This document shows, piece after piece, positions 34,800-45,708 of a stretch of DNA of 64,000 nt (position 1 is its first letter; each line of letters starts with the position of its first letter). Both the position numbers and the translations under genes were made by a program. Source of the stretch: Massospora cicadina (lineage: Eukaryota > Entomophthoromycota > Entomophthoromycetes > Entomophthorales > Entomophthoraceae). The DNA is taken from NCBI GenBank assembly GCA_022478985.1, contig JAKSZP010014947.1:1-64000 (forward strand). Direction: 5' to 3'. A model generated the notes under the pieces. It did no database searches, was not told where the DNA came from, and saw nothing but the letters and a program-made list of their open reading frames with translations.

Positions 34800-35715
34800 T
34801 CGCGCGCCTTGCCCCAACTGTTTTCATAGGCCAGATACCCTTTTCAAGCCACGAGATATTGTATGGAATGATGGGATTTCTGGGAAGCCAGGATAGCATC
34901 TACCTCAGCCTCCTCCTCATTATCGATGATAATCAGTTCCAGTTCCGTGGGAATTGCACCCTTGAATGGTGACAGCTGGGAAACATGGAAAATGGGATGC
35001 TGCTTCCAATGCGCAGGGAGCTTCAATTGGAACGCCCCATTACCCAATACCTCCTCCACCAAATGGGGTCCTGAGCATTTGCTGGCGAATTTGTGGGAAG
35101 GGGCCTAGATTTTTAAGCGTTGGGTGTCGAGCATAACCTAAGAGCCCTTCATAAACTTGTGACCTGGAAGATGCTTTTGATCCACGAACTTCTTTTAGTT
35201 GTCTATAGCTTTGGTGAGGTGTTCCCACACTAAGGCTTGAGTTGATCTAATATGAGCAGCGTGGTCTGCGGTATCTTGAACCTCTGGCCGCAAGCATGGT
35301 CTGGCCAAAAATGAAAGATTATAACCCAATGTTGCTTCATAGGGATAAAACCCCATGGATGCATGGGTTCCATTATTGTATGCAAATTGGGTGAGGGGGA
35401 GATCATTGGCCCAAGTATCCTGCGCAGCTGCAGCATAGCAATGCAGGTACTGTTCAAGAATTTGATTGACCCGCTTGGTCTGGCTGTCAGACTGAGGATG
35501 ATATGCCATGGAGTGACAGGGGGATATTTTCAGGATTGATAGGAGTTTACTCCAAAACTGTGTGGTGAACTGGGAACCACTTTCGCTGATGATCTCCTGG
35601 GGGAGACCAAACATCAAAAAACACATGGCATATAAAAAGGCAGGTCAGATTCTTCAGATGTAATCATGAAAGTGCAGTGGATAAAAAGGGAAAATTTCAT
35701 AAAGCGATCCAACAC
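34800..35715 (-). pseudogene. C2 integrase core and chromodomain, part after F
   Basis: Minus strand. Integrase core from 35626 (FGLPQEIISESGSQF, with Ser at the second catalytic Asp position; then HPQSDSQTKRVNQILEQYL with Lys in the Glu region). C-terminal module GNGAFQLKLPAHWKQHPIFHVSQL at about 34970-35050. Chromodomain at about 34800-34930 with SIQYLVA then a TGA where Trp is expected before KGY. So the integrase active site and the chromodomain aromatic cage are both damaged. Confidence 0.85.
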
Positions 35716-36347
35716 TGTCAGGGTAAATCCTGACATTAGTGGAATTCCTAAGATTATAGATATTGTCAGTCAGATCAATATGATATGTGATGAAGTTAGA
35801 TCGAATAATTGCATATCAAATTAATGATTGTAGTAAAAATATTCGATTGATCATTTAAATTACTTTATTTGCAATAGTATTCATTCAATTAATCGCACCA
35901 AAACGAATTTATGATGAGACTGAGATAATTCCCACTGCCTTTAAAAATCACATGCAAGTTTCAATCCCATAAGCTCCAGAGAAAAATAGTGCACTGTTTA
36001 AAATCAATTAAGCTTAGGTAAGTCCAGGAAGTTGGATGGTATATAAAACCAAGGCATTCATTTGGTTAATCTTTGCAGTCAATAAAATTATTCTTATAAT
36101 GCAAACACTATTAAGTTTACTTACTAAAGTGTTATCATTACCAATCTACCACCCCAGCCTACAAGAAACACCCTTCCAACTTTCTCCTTTTTAAGCCATG
36201 TCTTTAAGCAACTCCCATACCAGCTTACCCACCATTCCTTATACCTGGACACCTCTAGTATCCTTGTCATACTGAGATAAACCCCTTGGTTATGCTAACT
36301 CATGGTTAGCTACCCCAACCAGGTCAGTAGTACACCAGTCCCTGACA
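35716..36347 (+). repeat. Family F 5' LTR
   Basis: It starts TGTCAGGG and ends CCCTGACA (8 bp inverted ends). TATATAAAA at 36040, AATAAA near 36082. It carries about 92 bp (around 36104-36198) missing from the 3' LTR. Confidence 0.92.
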
Positions 36348-36357
36348 ATTTGACCGC
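36040..36357 (+). promoter_or_regulatory. Family F promoter and self-priming pair
   Basis: TATATAAAA (36040) is followed 35 nt on by GCAGTCAA (36075-36082); in the 3' LTR this is GCGGTCAA (40856-40863). TTGACCGC at 36350-36357, two bases after the LTR, is the exact complement of the 3' LTR version. No TGG primer site is present. This fits self-priming as known from Tf1 and sushi elements, though the pairing is only 8 bp. Confidence 0.55.
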
Positions 36358-36429
36358 CACTAAATACAATAAATATCCCACCGCGTTTTTATTATTGGGA
36401 GCTTTGATATATGCCTTGTTGATGGGATT

Positions 36430-37048
36430 TTACCAATTGCTGGTGCAGATGTTTTCCCCAGTAAAGAAAGATAAAAGAACTTATAAAGGAACAGTAGGAC
36501 CCAGTCAAGTGCAGACAGTTAGTGTGGCCAACCATACACCTATGACTTACCCTACAGTTCCCTTGCAAAAGAAATTTATTTTAGCTGAAGTGAAAGAAGG
36601 TCTTACGTTGTTGGGGGCATATTTTAAAGCTTATATGAGACCTATTCAGATGATGCACGGAAAATTATGGAAGTGGGTTCACAACTCACTGGTGATGCTC
36701 TGAGTTGGTTTATAAGTAACCTAGAAGAGAATGATAATGTGTGCACTAAATATGAGGAATTCAAAATTTAATTGTTAGAAGCAGCAACCCACACTAATAC
36801 TAGATTAGAGTCAAGGATAGCCTTGATGAATTTTCAGCAAGAAGGGAAAACTGTTGAGGTATACATAAAGATCTTCCTGGATATCTTTCAGAAGACAGAT
36901 TTAGATGAAGAAATGGGAGCACTCTACTTCAGACAAGGATTAGGAAGCCGCTTAGCAGAATTAATCAGACATCATCCCACCATGCTGCCATTAAAAAAGT
37001 TATTGATATCACACAGAATCTAATGGTGATTGTTGGCGGACCAGAAGA
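36430..37048 (+). pseudogene. F gag, broken
   Basis: A retrotransposon gag (capsid-like) region: KKDKRTYKGTVGPSQVQ near 36470, ALSWFISNLEEN around 36702-36737 in a shifted frame, then LESRIALMNFQQEGKTVEVY about 36806-36865. Stops at 36701-36703, 36768-36770 and 37021-37023 split it. No zinc knuckle is seen before the protease. It is shorter than family B gag, as usual for chromoviruses. Confidence 0.75.
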
Positions 37049-40000
37049 ATGCTGTATTCAAGGGAATTACAAGAAGAGAACCCCCAGACCATCGTTTCCT
37101 CATTAAAGAATGATACTCAGTCTTATCCATTATTAAGTGTGAACTTACATGTTGGAAAGAAGTGTTTGAAAACTATGGCTTTTCTGGACAGTGGGGCCTC
37201 ACGGAACTTCATCTCAGAGCATGCAGTGAAAATGCTGGGCTTGCATGCAAAGAAACCTTTGATGAAAGTAACCTTGGGAAATGATGAACAGTCTTTAGCT
37301 TACCGCTGCTCACGTCACATTGACTTGAAGTTTGGGGTAAGTAAAATGAAAGTTGAGTTTTGGGTCCTGCGTAGTTCACCCCATCCTGTAATTCTTGGGT
37401 ATCCTTGGTGGACACAGGTTGAACTCCAGCACAATTATGGACGGAACTCTATCACAATTAAGCTAAAGGATAAACTCCTTGAGTGTGTGTTAGAAGAGCA
37501 TAAAACTTTGGACATGTCTGCAACTGTAAATCAGGTTGGTCCATTGGAGCCTTGCAAAGGAAAGATCCCTGAGTATCTCTCAAAATGGGCTTCACTTTTT
37601 GGAGAAGAGGAGGCTAAGCAACTACCAGCTCATGGATCCTTTGATCACGCGATTGATTTACTAGAAGGGAAGCAGCCCACCCATGGACCTATTTATAGTT
37701 GCAATAAGAGGGAAAAAATTGCCCTGAGAGAATATCTGAATACAATGCTTGAGAAGGGGTTCATACGGGTTTCCCGCTCTCCCTGTTCATCACCCTTGTT
37801 GTTTGTTAGTAAGAAGGATGGTGGACTACGGCCATGTATAAACTACCAGAAGCTCAATGATATAACCATAAAGAACCGGTATCCCTTACCTGATGCTGAT
37901 CACTTGAGTGACCAATTGTCTGGAGCTAGAATCTTTTCCAAAGTTGACTTGAGGGATGCATTCAACCAGATACGGATAAAAGAAGGTGATGAGTGGAAAA
38001 CAGCGTTTAAGACACGATTTGGGCTATTTGAGTATCTGGTGATGCCATTTGGGTTGTGCAACGCACCTAGTACATTTCAACAAATGATTAATACGGTGCT
38101 GGGTGGCTATCTGGACCACTTCTGCGTAGCCTACCTTGATGACATTTTGATCTACAGTAAGACGCAGAAGGAACACTTACTGCACTTGAATTTGGTCTTT
38201 GAACAACTTGGAAGGTACAACTTGCATGTGAAGCTATCAAAATGTGAGTTTGCACAGGAGGAAGTTGAATTTCTTGGTTATGTTGTGGGCAGGAATGGGT
38301 TCACCATGGCACCTAGCAAAGTGGATGCCATCACATCTTGGCCTACACCTAATAGCTGGAAGGATGTTCGTAGTTTCTTAGGCTTGGAAAATTTTTGTAG
38401 GGATTTTATCAAAGACTTTTCTTCTATTGCATTACCCTTAACACGGCTTACATCAGAAAGTGTTCCATATAAATGGTCTCAGGCAGCGGAAAAATCTTTT
38501 TTGACTTGAAGGCTGCCTTTGTTTCTGCACCTGTGTTGGCAATGCCCAATGATGAAAAGCCCTTTGTGGTTGAGACTGATGCTTCAGGATACGCTCTTGG
38601 GGGGTTTTGTTGCAGGAGGGGGATGATAGTAGGCTGCATCCTATAGCCTACTATTCCAAGAAATTCATCCCAGCGGAATGCAACTATCCTATCTATGACA
38701 AGGAAATGTTGGCTGTTGTTCAATGTCTCAAACACTGGCGCCGGTACCTGTGTGGGGCAAAGTACCCAGTGAAAGTTTTGACAGACCATAAAAACTTGAC
38801 TTACTTTTTCACCCTACGGCAATTGAACCAGCGTCAGGCACGATGGGCACTTACTCTGGCGGATTATGACTTAGACATTGGTTAAAAACCTGGGAAAATT
38901 AATTTGGTTCCAGATTCCTTAAGCCGGCGTCCTGACATGATCCCTGAAGAGGGGGAAATTACCAAGTTTAATACACAGGTGCTTCTGAAGACCAAGGATC
39001 TTGCTGCATTATTATCTCATCTTGTGCTAGTGGGCCGTGGAGATGAGATTTTGGATGTTCAAAATGATGATGCTTTCTGTCAGAATGTGAAGAATGATCT
39101 CATTCAAAACTTAGACAGTGTGTGGTACAAAAAGGGTTACTCGTTAAAGGGTCAGTTAGTATTCTGAAAAGGTTGTTTTTATGTGCCAGAAGGACCTTTA
39201 AGATTGGATGTCATGCGCGAGCACCACGATGTAGGCATGGCAGGACACTCTGGGAAGAATAAAATGATCCAAATGATTTAAAGAACTTACCGATGGCCTG
39301 GTCTTAGAGGGGATGTCTTAAAATATGTGGCAGGATGTGAGGTCTGTGGGCGCACCAAGGTTCGTAGAGGACTTCCTGAAGGACAATTACAGCCATTTAT
39401 CAATCGCACAAAAGCCATGGGAGTCAATATCCATGGATTTTATAGTAGAGCTACCCCGTTCCCAAGGATTCAATGCAGTGTTGGTGGTGGTAGATAGATT
39501 TACTAAAATGGCTTATTTTATCCCAACTACTACCAATGTCACGGCTAAAGAGATAGCTCATCTGTTTTTGAGAAATGTATTCCTGCATCATGGTACTCCC
39601 AAGGAGGTGATCTCAGACAGAGGGCCTCAATTCACATCAAATTTTTGGAAACAGCTCCTTGTAGACCTTGGAATCAAGAGATGTTTATCCACTGCATACC
39701 ATCCGCAGACTGATGGACAGACTGAGAGAGTTAATCAGGTGCTGGAGCAGTACCTGAGATGCTATGTTAATGCAGAGCAGGACAACTGGGTTGAGTTGTT
39801 GCCTATGGCCCAGTTCTGTTATAACACTCTAGATCACTCTTCAACTGGAATGTCACCGTTCAAAGCTAACTATGGGTATGATGTGAACTGGGAACCATTA
39901 CCATCTGTTGAAGCGGATAACCCCCCTGGGAGGGAATTTTTACGAAACATTCATCAAACTCATGCACTTTGCTTGGCTAATCTGAACTGAGCAGTACATA

Positions 40001-40605
40001 CTTACAAAGACTTTGCAGATAAGAAGCGTGTGCCTGGTAAGGTGTTGGAAGTAGGTAGCCAAGTTTACCTGGATGCTCGAAATATTCCTTTGGATGTACC
40101 ATGTCAGAAACTTGCCCATCGGCGCATAGGGCCATACAAGGTCACAGAGGTTATAGGAAAGGTGGCTTACCGTCTTGAATTGCCTGAAGGTTGGAAAATT
40201 CACAATGTATTCCATCGTTCCCTCTTGCACAAAAAAGAAGGAATCTCCCTACCACACCAGAAAGTCAAAGAGCTAGCACCACCACTGATTAAAGGTCCCT
40301 GTCCTGAGTATGAGGTGGAGGCTATTAAAGGGAGAAGAACACACCATGGTAAAGTGCAATATCTGGTTAAGTGGGCTGGATATCCTGCAGAAGAGAGCAC
40401 TTGGGAGCCTGAGGAGAACTTAAAGAATGCAGGCAAGCTATTAAATAAATGGAAGAAGAAGGCCTCGCAGGTAGCTTCAGCCTTGGTGGGGGATGATGTC
40501 AGGGTAAATCCTGACATTAGTGGAATTCCTAAGATTATAGATATTGTCAGTCAGATCAATATGATATGTGATGAAGTTAGATCGAATAATTGCATATCAA
40601 ATTAA
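37049..40605 (+). pseudogene. F pol: protease, RT, RNase H, integrase, chromodomain
   Basis: The first frame, 37049-38509, is open for 486 residues: protease with FLDSGASRNF (about 37180-37210), RT with RPCINYQKLN and YLDDILIYS (box at 38132-38143). RNase H 38560-38890 after a frameshift near 38510 and before a stop at 38883. Integrase finger about 39210-39345 (CEVC), core with SMDFIVELP, ISDRGPQF and DGQTERVNQ, so Asp, Asp, Glu are kept. Frameshift near 39400, stop at 39988. GPY/F module 40080-40240. Chromodomain 40310-40440 (VQYLVKWAGYP, STWEPEENL), intact. Confidence 0.92.
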
Positions 40606-41036
40606 TGATTGTAGTGAAAATATTCGATTAATTGTTTAAATTACTTTATTTGCAATAGTATTCAGTCAATTAATCGCACCAAAACGAATTTATGATGAGA
40701 CTGAGACGATTCCCACTGCCTTTCAAAATCACATGCAAGTTGCAATCCCATAAGCTCCAGAGAAGAATAGTGCACTGTTTAAAATCAATTAAGCTTAGGT
40801 AAGTTCAGGAAGTTGGATGGTATATAAAACCAAGGCATTCATTTGGTTAATCTTTGCGGTCAATAAAATTATTCTTATAATGCACATGTCTTTAAGCAAC
40901 TCCCATACCAGCTTACCCACCATTCCTTATACCTGAACACCTCTAGTATCCTTGTCATACTGGGCTAAACCCCTTGGTTATGCTAACTCATGGTTAGCTA
41001 CCCCCAACCAGGTCAGTAGTACACCAGTCCCTGACA
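40497..41036 (+). repeat. Family F 3' LTR
   Basis: 540 bp, TGTCAGGG to CCCTGACA. The chromodomain frame runs on into it to 40605. It begins directly after TTGGTGGGGGATGA, the polypurine tract. Confidence 0.92.
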
Positions 41037-43653
41037 ACCACTACCATCACCACTGTAAACCCATTAGAGCAGGGGAGCTCGACAATAAAGTTCATGGACA
41101 CTGATATTCATGGACCCTCTGCCTGCTGTAAGGGGTGTAGGAGGCCATTTTTGCCAGACTGATCCAACTTGGCCCTGGCACAAGTGACATAATTGGCAAT
41201 TTAAGCCAGAACTTCTTTTGTCAAACCTGCCCAATTGTAGGTCCATTTGATCAAATCAATGCATTTCTTAGAGCCAGGGTGACCAACTGTGGGGGGATCA
41301 TGATGGGCACAAAATACCTCATTTTGGAAGGAGGGGGAACCCAAACGCGAGATCTAAAATATATAAGACCCTCCTTCAGTGAGTATAGGGAGTGTTTATG
41401 CTTCTGGTGAGATAACTGCTCGACCAACTCCACACCCTCAGGGCAGGCCATTTGACTGGATAAGACCTGAGCAACTAATGGAGCGTCAGGGGCCAGAGTG
41501 ATGGAAGAAATGACAGGGGGAACAATTGACAAGATTTGGGTGGTAGAAATCACAGTAACGAGATCCACTTCCTCCAGATCCGTGGAACTGTGGGCGGGGC
41601 CGCAGCTGAGAAAATCAGGAAGTACATTTAGTGCCCCTTTTATGAATTTGTACTTGAAATTGAAACTGCAAAGATCCTGATAGGTTCAGGCTTTCCAGTG
41701 TGCCAATTTTTGGGGTTTACAAAAGTACAACAGGGCCTGGTGATCCGTGCAAACTGTTAATTCATGTCAGGCACCCTGTAACAGGTACCTCCATTGAGAT
41801 AAGGCCCATTCAACAGCTGCCAACTCCTTGTCATAAAAAGCCAAAGACTGCTCTGTAGAGGTAAACTTTTGGGAAAAGTAGGTGACTGGGTGTTCCAAAC
41901 CATCATGCTCCTGGAGCAACACTGCTCCAACAGCTACTGATGACGCATCATATGCAACAATATACGGCTTGGTGAGATCAGTGTGTTTCAAAATGGGAGG
42001 GGATACAAACACCTCTTTAATTGATTTGAATGCCTGTTGGCATTTGTCCATCCAACAAAATGGTACGTTTTTCCCTGTGAGTGGGTGGAGTGGGGCGGCG
42101 AGCTGTGAAAGTGCGGGGGAGAACTTTTTAAGAAATGATGGTTCCCAAGAAACTCTGTAGTTGTTTCTGGGTAGTCAGTTGGCCACTCCCAGATAGCATC
42201 CAACTTATTGGGAGGGATTGCAACACCATCTTTAAGGACCAGGTTCCCAAGGAAAGTGATCTCCTCCTTATAAATCTCACACTTGGAAGATTTGAGGAAC
42301 AACCCTGCCTTATGCAAGGTGACCATCACCACTTCCAAGTCAATAGCATGTTATTTGGGAGTCAGGGATGGACTAAAATGTCATCAATGTATGCAACAGC
42401 GCAGGTGAACTGGAGGTCACTCAGTACATTGTCAATCATCCGTTGGAACATAGCAGGAGCATTCTTCAGCCCAAAAGGCATTACACGAAATTGGAAAATG
42501 CCACGCTTCATCCAGATCGCTGTTAACCATTCCTGCCCTTCCATTACCTGATTTGGTTGAAGGCATTCACCAGATCCAGCTTAGAGAACACATGGGATTT
42601 GTTGATTGCCTGGCTGATTGTCTGCTCCAGAGGCAAGGGGTAGGGATCAGTAACTGTTATTTTATTCAGATGACTGTAATCCACACAGGGATGGAGAGAA
42701 CCATCCACTTTTTTGGTGAAGATGATGGGGGAGGCGATGGGTGAGGTTTCCTTTGAACAACCAACCTTTTTTCAATATATCATCCAACCAGGTATTGAGT
42801 GCAACTTCTTCCTCCTCTGTATGGGGATACAACAGACAGTTGATGTTTACCAACTTCACGGTTGTTCAAAACCCACAATCAAACCTGGTGTGTTTAGGCA
42901 GGCGTTCCACCTTCTCCATGTCAAAGATTCTTTGATGGTGCATTAAGCTTTTGGGGAAATTGGATGGGATGCCCGCAGAAGTGACCAGGGTAGTGATAGA
43001 GCTGGTTCCTTGTATCTTCTTGAGGGTGTCAATCAGAGGGAATTCTCCCTCCAAATGATCATTGATAAATGACAATGTATTAGATTCTAAATGAATCTTC
43101 ACATGTTGTCAATGCCACCACCCCACACCTAAGATGACCGGGAACACCAAGTTTGGCATAGCCAAAAAGCGATTACAGAAGCTGAATTGGTGGATTGAAA
43201 AAGGTACCAGTCAGCAAACAACATATAAGGGCTGGTAAGCAGATGAGGCCACCATCACTGAGGAGCCCACATCCAATTCCAGTTTTAATTGTTGCACCAA
43301 CTCAACACTCATAAAATTTTCTGCAGCTCCAGTGTCCACCAGGGCCTCAAAGGAGATGTGATGGGACACAACACTAATCTTTATGGATACTAAGAAATAA
43401 GCGTAGTTCTCCTTATTGGTAGTTGTGGATGAATCCAGTGATACTGATGAGATGGTGGTGGGGTCAGGGGAAACCACTGGGCAAATAGCCGCAGCAACTA
43501 TGGGGCATAGTTTTGGAGTTTTGAGTGTGGCTGGACTAATGTGATCAGCAATAATCTTCTTTATAACCTGGTTTAGTTTCAAGAAAGGAGTTATTGCTGT
43601 GCCAATACATGTGAGAAAGGTGGAAATGGCTGAGGATAATGGTTGGTTGATTA
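41037..43653 (-). pseudogene. C2 pol: protease, RT, RNase H, integrase start
   Basis: Minus strand. Protease about 43210-43400 with VDTGAAENFMS (Asp kept). RT about 42100-42900 with YIDD at 42380-42391. RNase H at about 41767-42051 (ILKHTDLTKPYIVAYDASS, then YFSQKF). Integrase finger about 41150-41300, then the F insertion at 41036. Between the LTR (43654) and the protease there are about 75 residues without capsid or CCHC features. Breaks near 42550, 42330 and 41760. Confidence 0.87.
43642..43652 (-). promoter_or_regulatory. C2 primer site for self-priming
   Basis: On the minus strand AATCAACCAAC follows the 5' LTR by one base. Its complement matches GTTGGTCAATT, the predicted RNA start in the C2 3' LTR (33769-33779), at 9 of 11 bases; both differences are transitions. 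The C2 5' LTR copy (43953-43963) has one more change. Confidence 0.5.
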
Positions 43654-44803
43654 TGTCAGGTGAACAGCAAGTAAGAATTAGACTGGCCTGCTAGCCCAGA
43701 TGCCAGAGCATCCAAACAGCAAATTAGAATGCCAAGGCACTGCTGCTGATACAACTAATATGGAACTGGAAAGGAGTTCCACCAAAATCTGCTGGTGAGC
43801 CAGAATTTTATATAGACACAAAATAAAGTACCAGATGCATATGGTAGTTAACCCTGAGGGGTATGAGAATATCAATGGATAAGGCAGCTTAATTTTTAAC
43901 ATATAAAAACTAATTTTTGGGGAATGATTTTTTAATAAAATTTCAGGAAAAAAATTGATCAACAATTTTCTCAGTGCAATGCGACTGATTAAATAGTAGT
44001 CAATTTGGGGGAAAACAAGCTGGGATCAGGTCCTGCAAATTTGACCTAATCAGCAAATTATTTGGGAATGGGTGGGTTAGTTCTTTGGGAACTGACATTG
44101 CAAAATTCAGCGGTGGGCTGAGTCACTGTCAGTTCAACTTTGAACATCTGAACCAAGACTCACTATGTTTCTGATGGTTGGCATGACAGCGTTTAGCCTG
44201 ACAAGCAGCAGGAATCCCCAAGGCCACCCTATATAGGGGTGGGCCCATCTGGTTGGGAGCAGGTTTGGGATGCCCAACCTGCCCATGCTCTGTCACTGGG
44301 CCATTTGTTCAGTCAATGGCATTGCATCAGGTGCAACACCTAATTTGTCAGCAGGAAGCTTCAAAACCTCATTGATGGTGTCTGGTGCTATTACCTACCC
44401 ATCAGGGGTGATGCCTGATATATTTGGGAGAGGGAGATTTTTCCAATTGTCATGTTAATCAAATCACAACCGTTGGGCATTCCAGCCAATAGATCAGTCT
44501 TCATGCCTTTTTGACCATTTAAAATCTGAGCATTGGCCTGATTGCTACTCAAATTGGTTATGATCAATTTCATTTCAGCAATCTTGGTGCAAAATCCACT
44601 GATTCCTCACAACAGTTCTGCTGAGGATAGTGTGGGTACTGAAAGCAGGATCCAAAGTGGGAGAGCTATTACCCAGTGCTCATCTACTATATGAGTGAGA
44701 TCACCCTGAGTAATGAGGGTACAGCCATCCTCTTTGGTGCCTTCTTACTCAGAAATAGGAAAATGGCCCGACTGACACCTAGAGGAAGTTCCTGGAACTT
44801 ACA
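43654..44803 (-). repeat. Family C 5' LTR (C2)
   Basis: 1150 bp, minus strand TGTAAGTTCCAGG to ACCTGACA. U3 frame residues LITQGDLTHIVDEHWV are present near 44660-44720, with the same TGA as in the 3' LTR. AAAAT duplication follows at 44804. Confidence 0.9.
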
Positions 44804-45708
44804 AAAATGCACTAACAAGCACAAAAAACCCTAAAATCTAACAACCTGTATAACTTTTATACAAACCTTAAATTATATAAAATATTGCTACTATTGTATA
44901 TGCAGTTAAAGAGTTTGTAGACTGTAACGGTAGCTTTTTTATATACATAATGCAAAGTTCAATTAAACTTATACAAAAAGGTAAAGTTACAAACCATAAG
45001 TGAAATATCAAATTTTTCAATATATAAAACTAAACAAATGACTTATATCACTATTGTCCATTAGCCTAAATTTATAAAGAATGTCAAGTATAAACTATCT
45101 ACAAAATGGTTTACAAACTATTAAATTAGCCAATAAAATGCTAGCAAAAATACAAATCTTATAAATTAAAGTTTTAATTTGCAGTTTAAGTTTTATCTGC
45201 AATTTCACTTGCTTATCACTGAATAAGGATGGTGAGATTGATTGATAAAAGTAGTTGTAATATATACCACTTATCGCTTATTAGATTAAAGTTCAAATCA
45301 AAATATAAGTATTAGAAGTAAGAGATTAAAAGCTTTTTAAAATTTTGTAGACTGAGGAAGAATAGCTTTCCATCTGATTGGCTCAACTGCGCTTTGCTTT
45401 ATAGGAAGCTTTATCGGGGTGTAATTTTTTCTATTATGGACTTTCAAAACCACATCGTGCCCCGTTTTAGTATGCGCTTGGACGGGTTTTGAGCCACATA
45501 AAATTGAATAAGCAATAATGTTTTGCCATGAGGAATATACTAGAAACCGCTTTAAGCGGACTTAGATTTATTATAAAAATCACATATTGCAATAATCCTA
45601 TCTTTCAACAAATTTATTATTGCAATAAACCTTTGCTTTAGCTTTGGAGAAACATAAGGATCTGTTTATTAAGTTCAACTAAGAACTAGCTTGAGACCGC
45701 TGGCTGCC
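44804..45708. other. Host intergenic DNA upstream of ALG5
   Basis: Very AT-rich, no gene or repeat recognised until the gene start. Near its end lie short inverted repeats listed separately. The TE block ends sharply at 44803. Confidence 0.6.
45585..45627. promoter_or_regulatory. Paired palindromes upstream of ALG5
   Basis: TATTGCAATA occurs twice, at 45585-45594 and 45618-45627, each a perfect 10-bp palindrome, 33 bp apart and about 80-125 bp before the predicted start codon. A small inverted repeat, CCGCT-TTA-AGCGG, lies just upstream (about 45547-45560). They could bind a dimeric regulator; in AT-rich DNA chance is also possible. Confidence 0.25.

Larger units (their letters stand above)
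35716..41036 (+). mobile_element. Chromovirus F, complete, youngest-looking element
   Basis: 5.3 kb, LTRs 35716-36347 and 40497-41036, inserted in C2 integrase. Flanks AACAC (35711-35715) and ACCAC (41037-41041) form a 4/5 target duplication, and C2 resumes after it. The LTRs differ at roughly a dozen positions plus one ~92 bp length difference, fewer than any other pair here, so it is the most recent datable insertion. Gag, protease, RT, RNase H, integrase and chromodomain are all present, with only a handful of breaks. Confidence 0.93.
33469..44803 (-). mobile_element. Chromovirus C2 (family C), complete, split by F
   Basis: Minus-strand element with 5' LTR 43654-44803 and 3' LTR 33469-34622, flanked by perfect AAAAT duplications (33464-33468 and 44804-44808). 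Without the inserted element F it is about 6.0 kb, with only 3.7 kb of internal DNA: protease, RT, RNase H, integrase, chromodomain. About 0.32 kb lies between the 5' LTR and the protease motif, so no capsid or zinc knuckle is present. Several stops and shifts. Confidence 0.92.
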
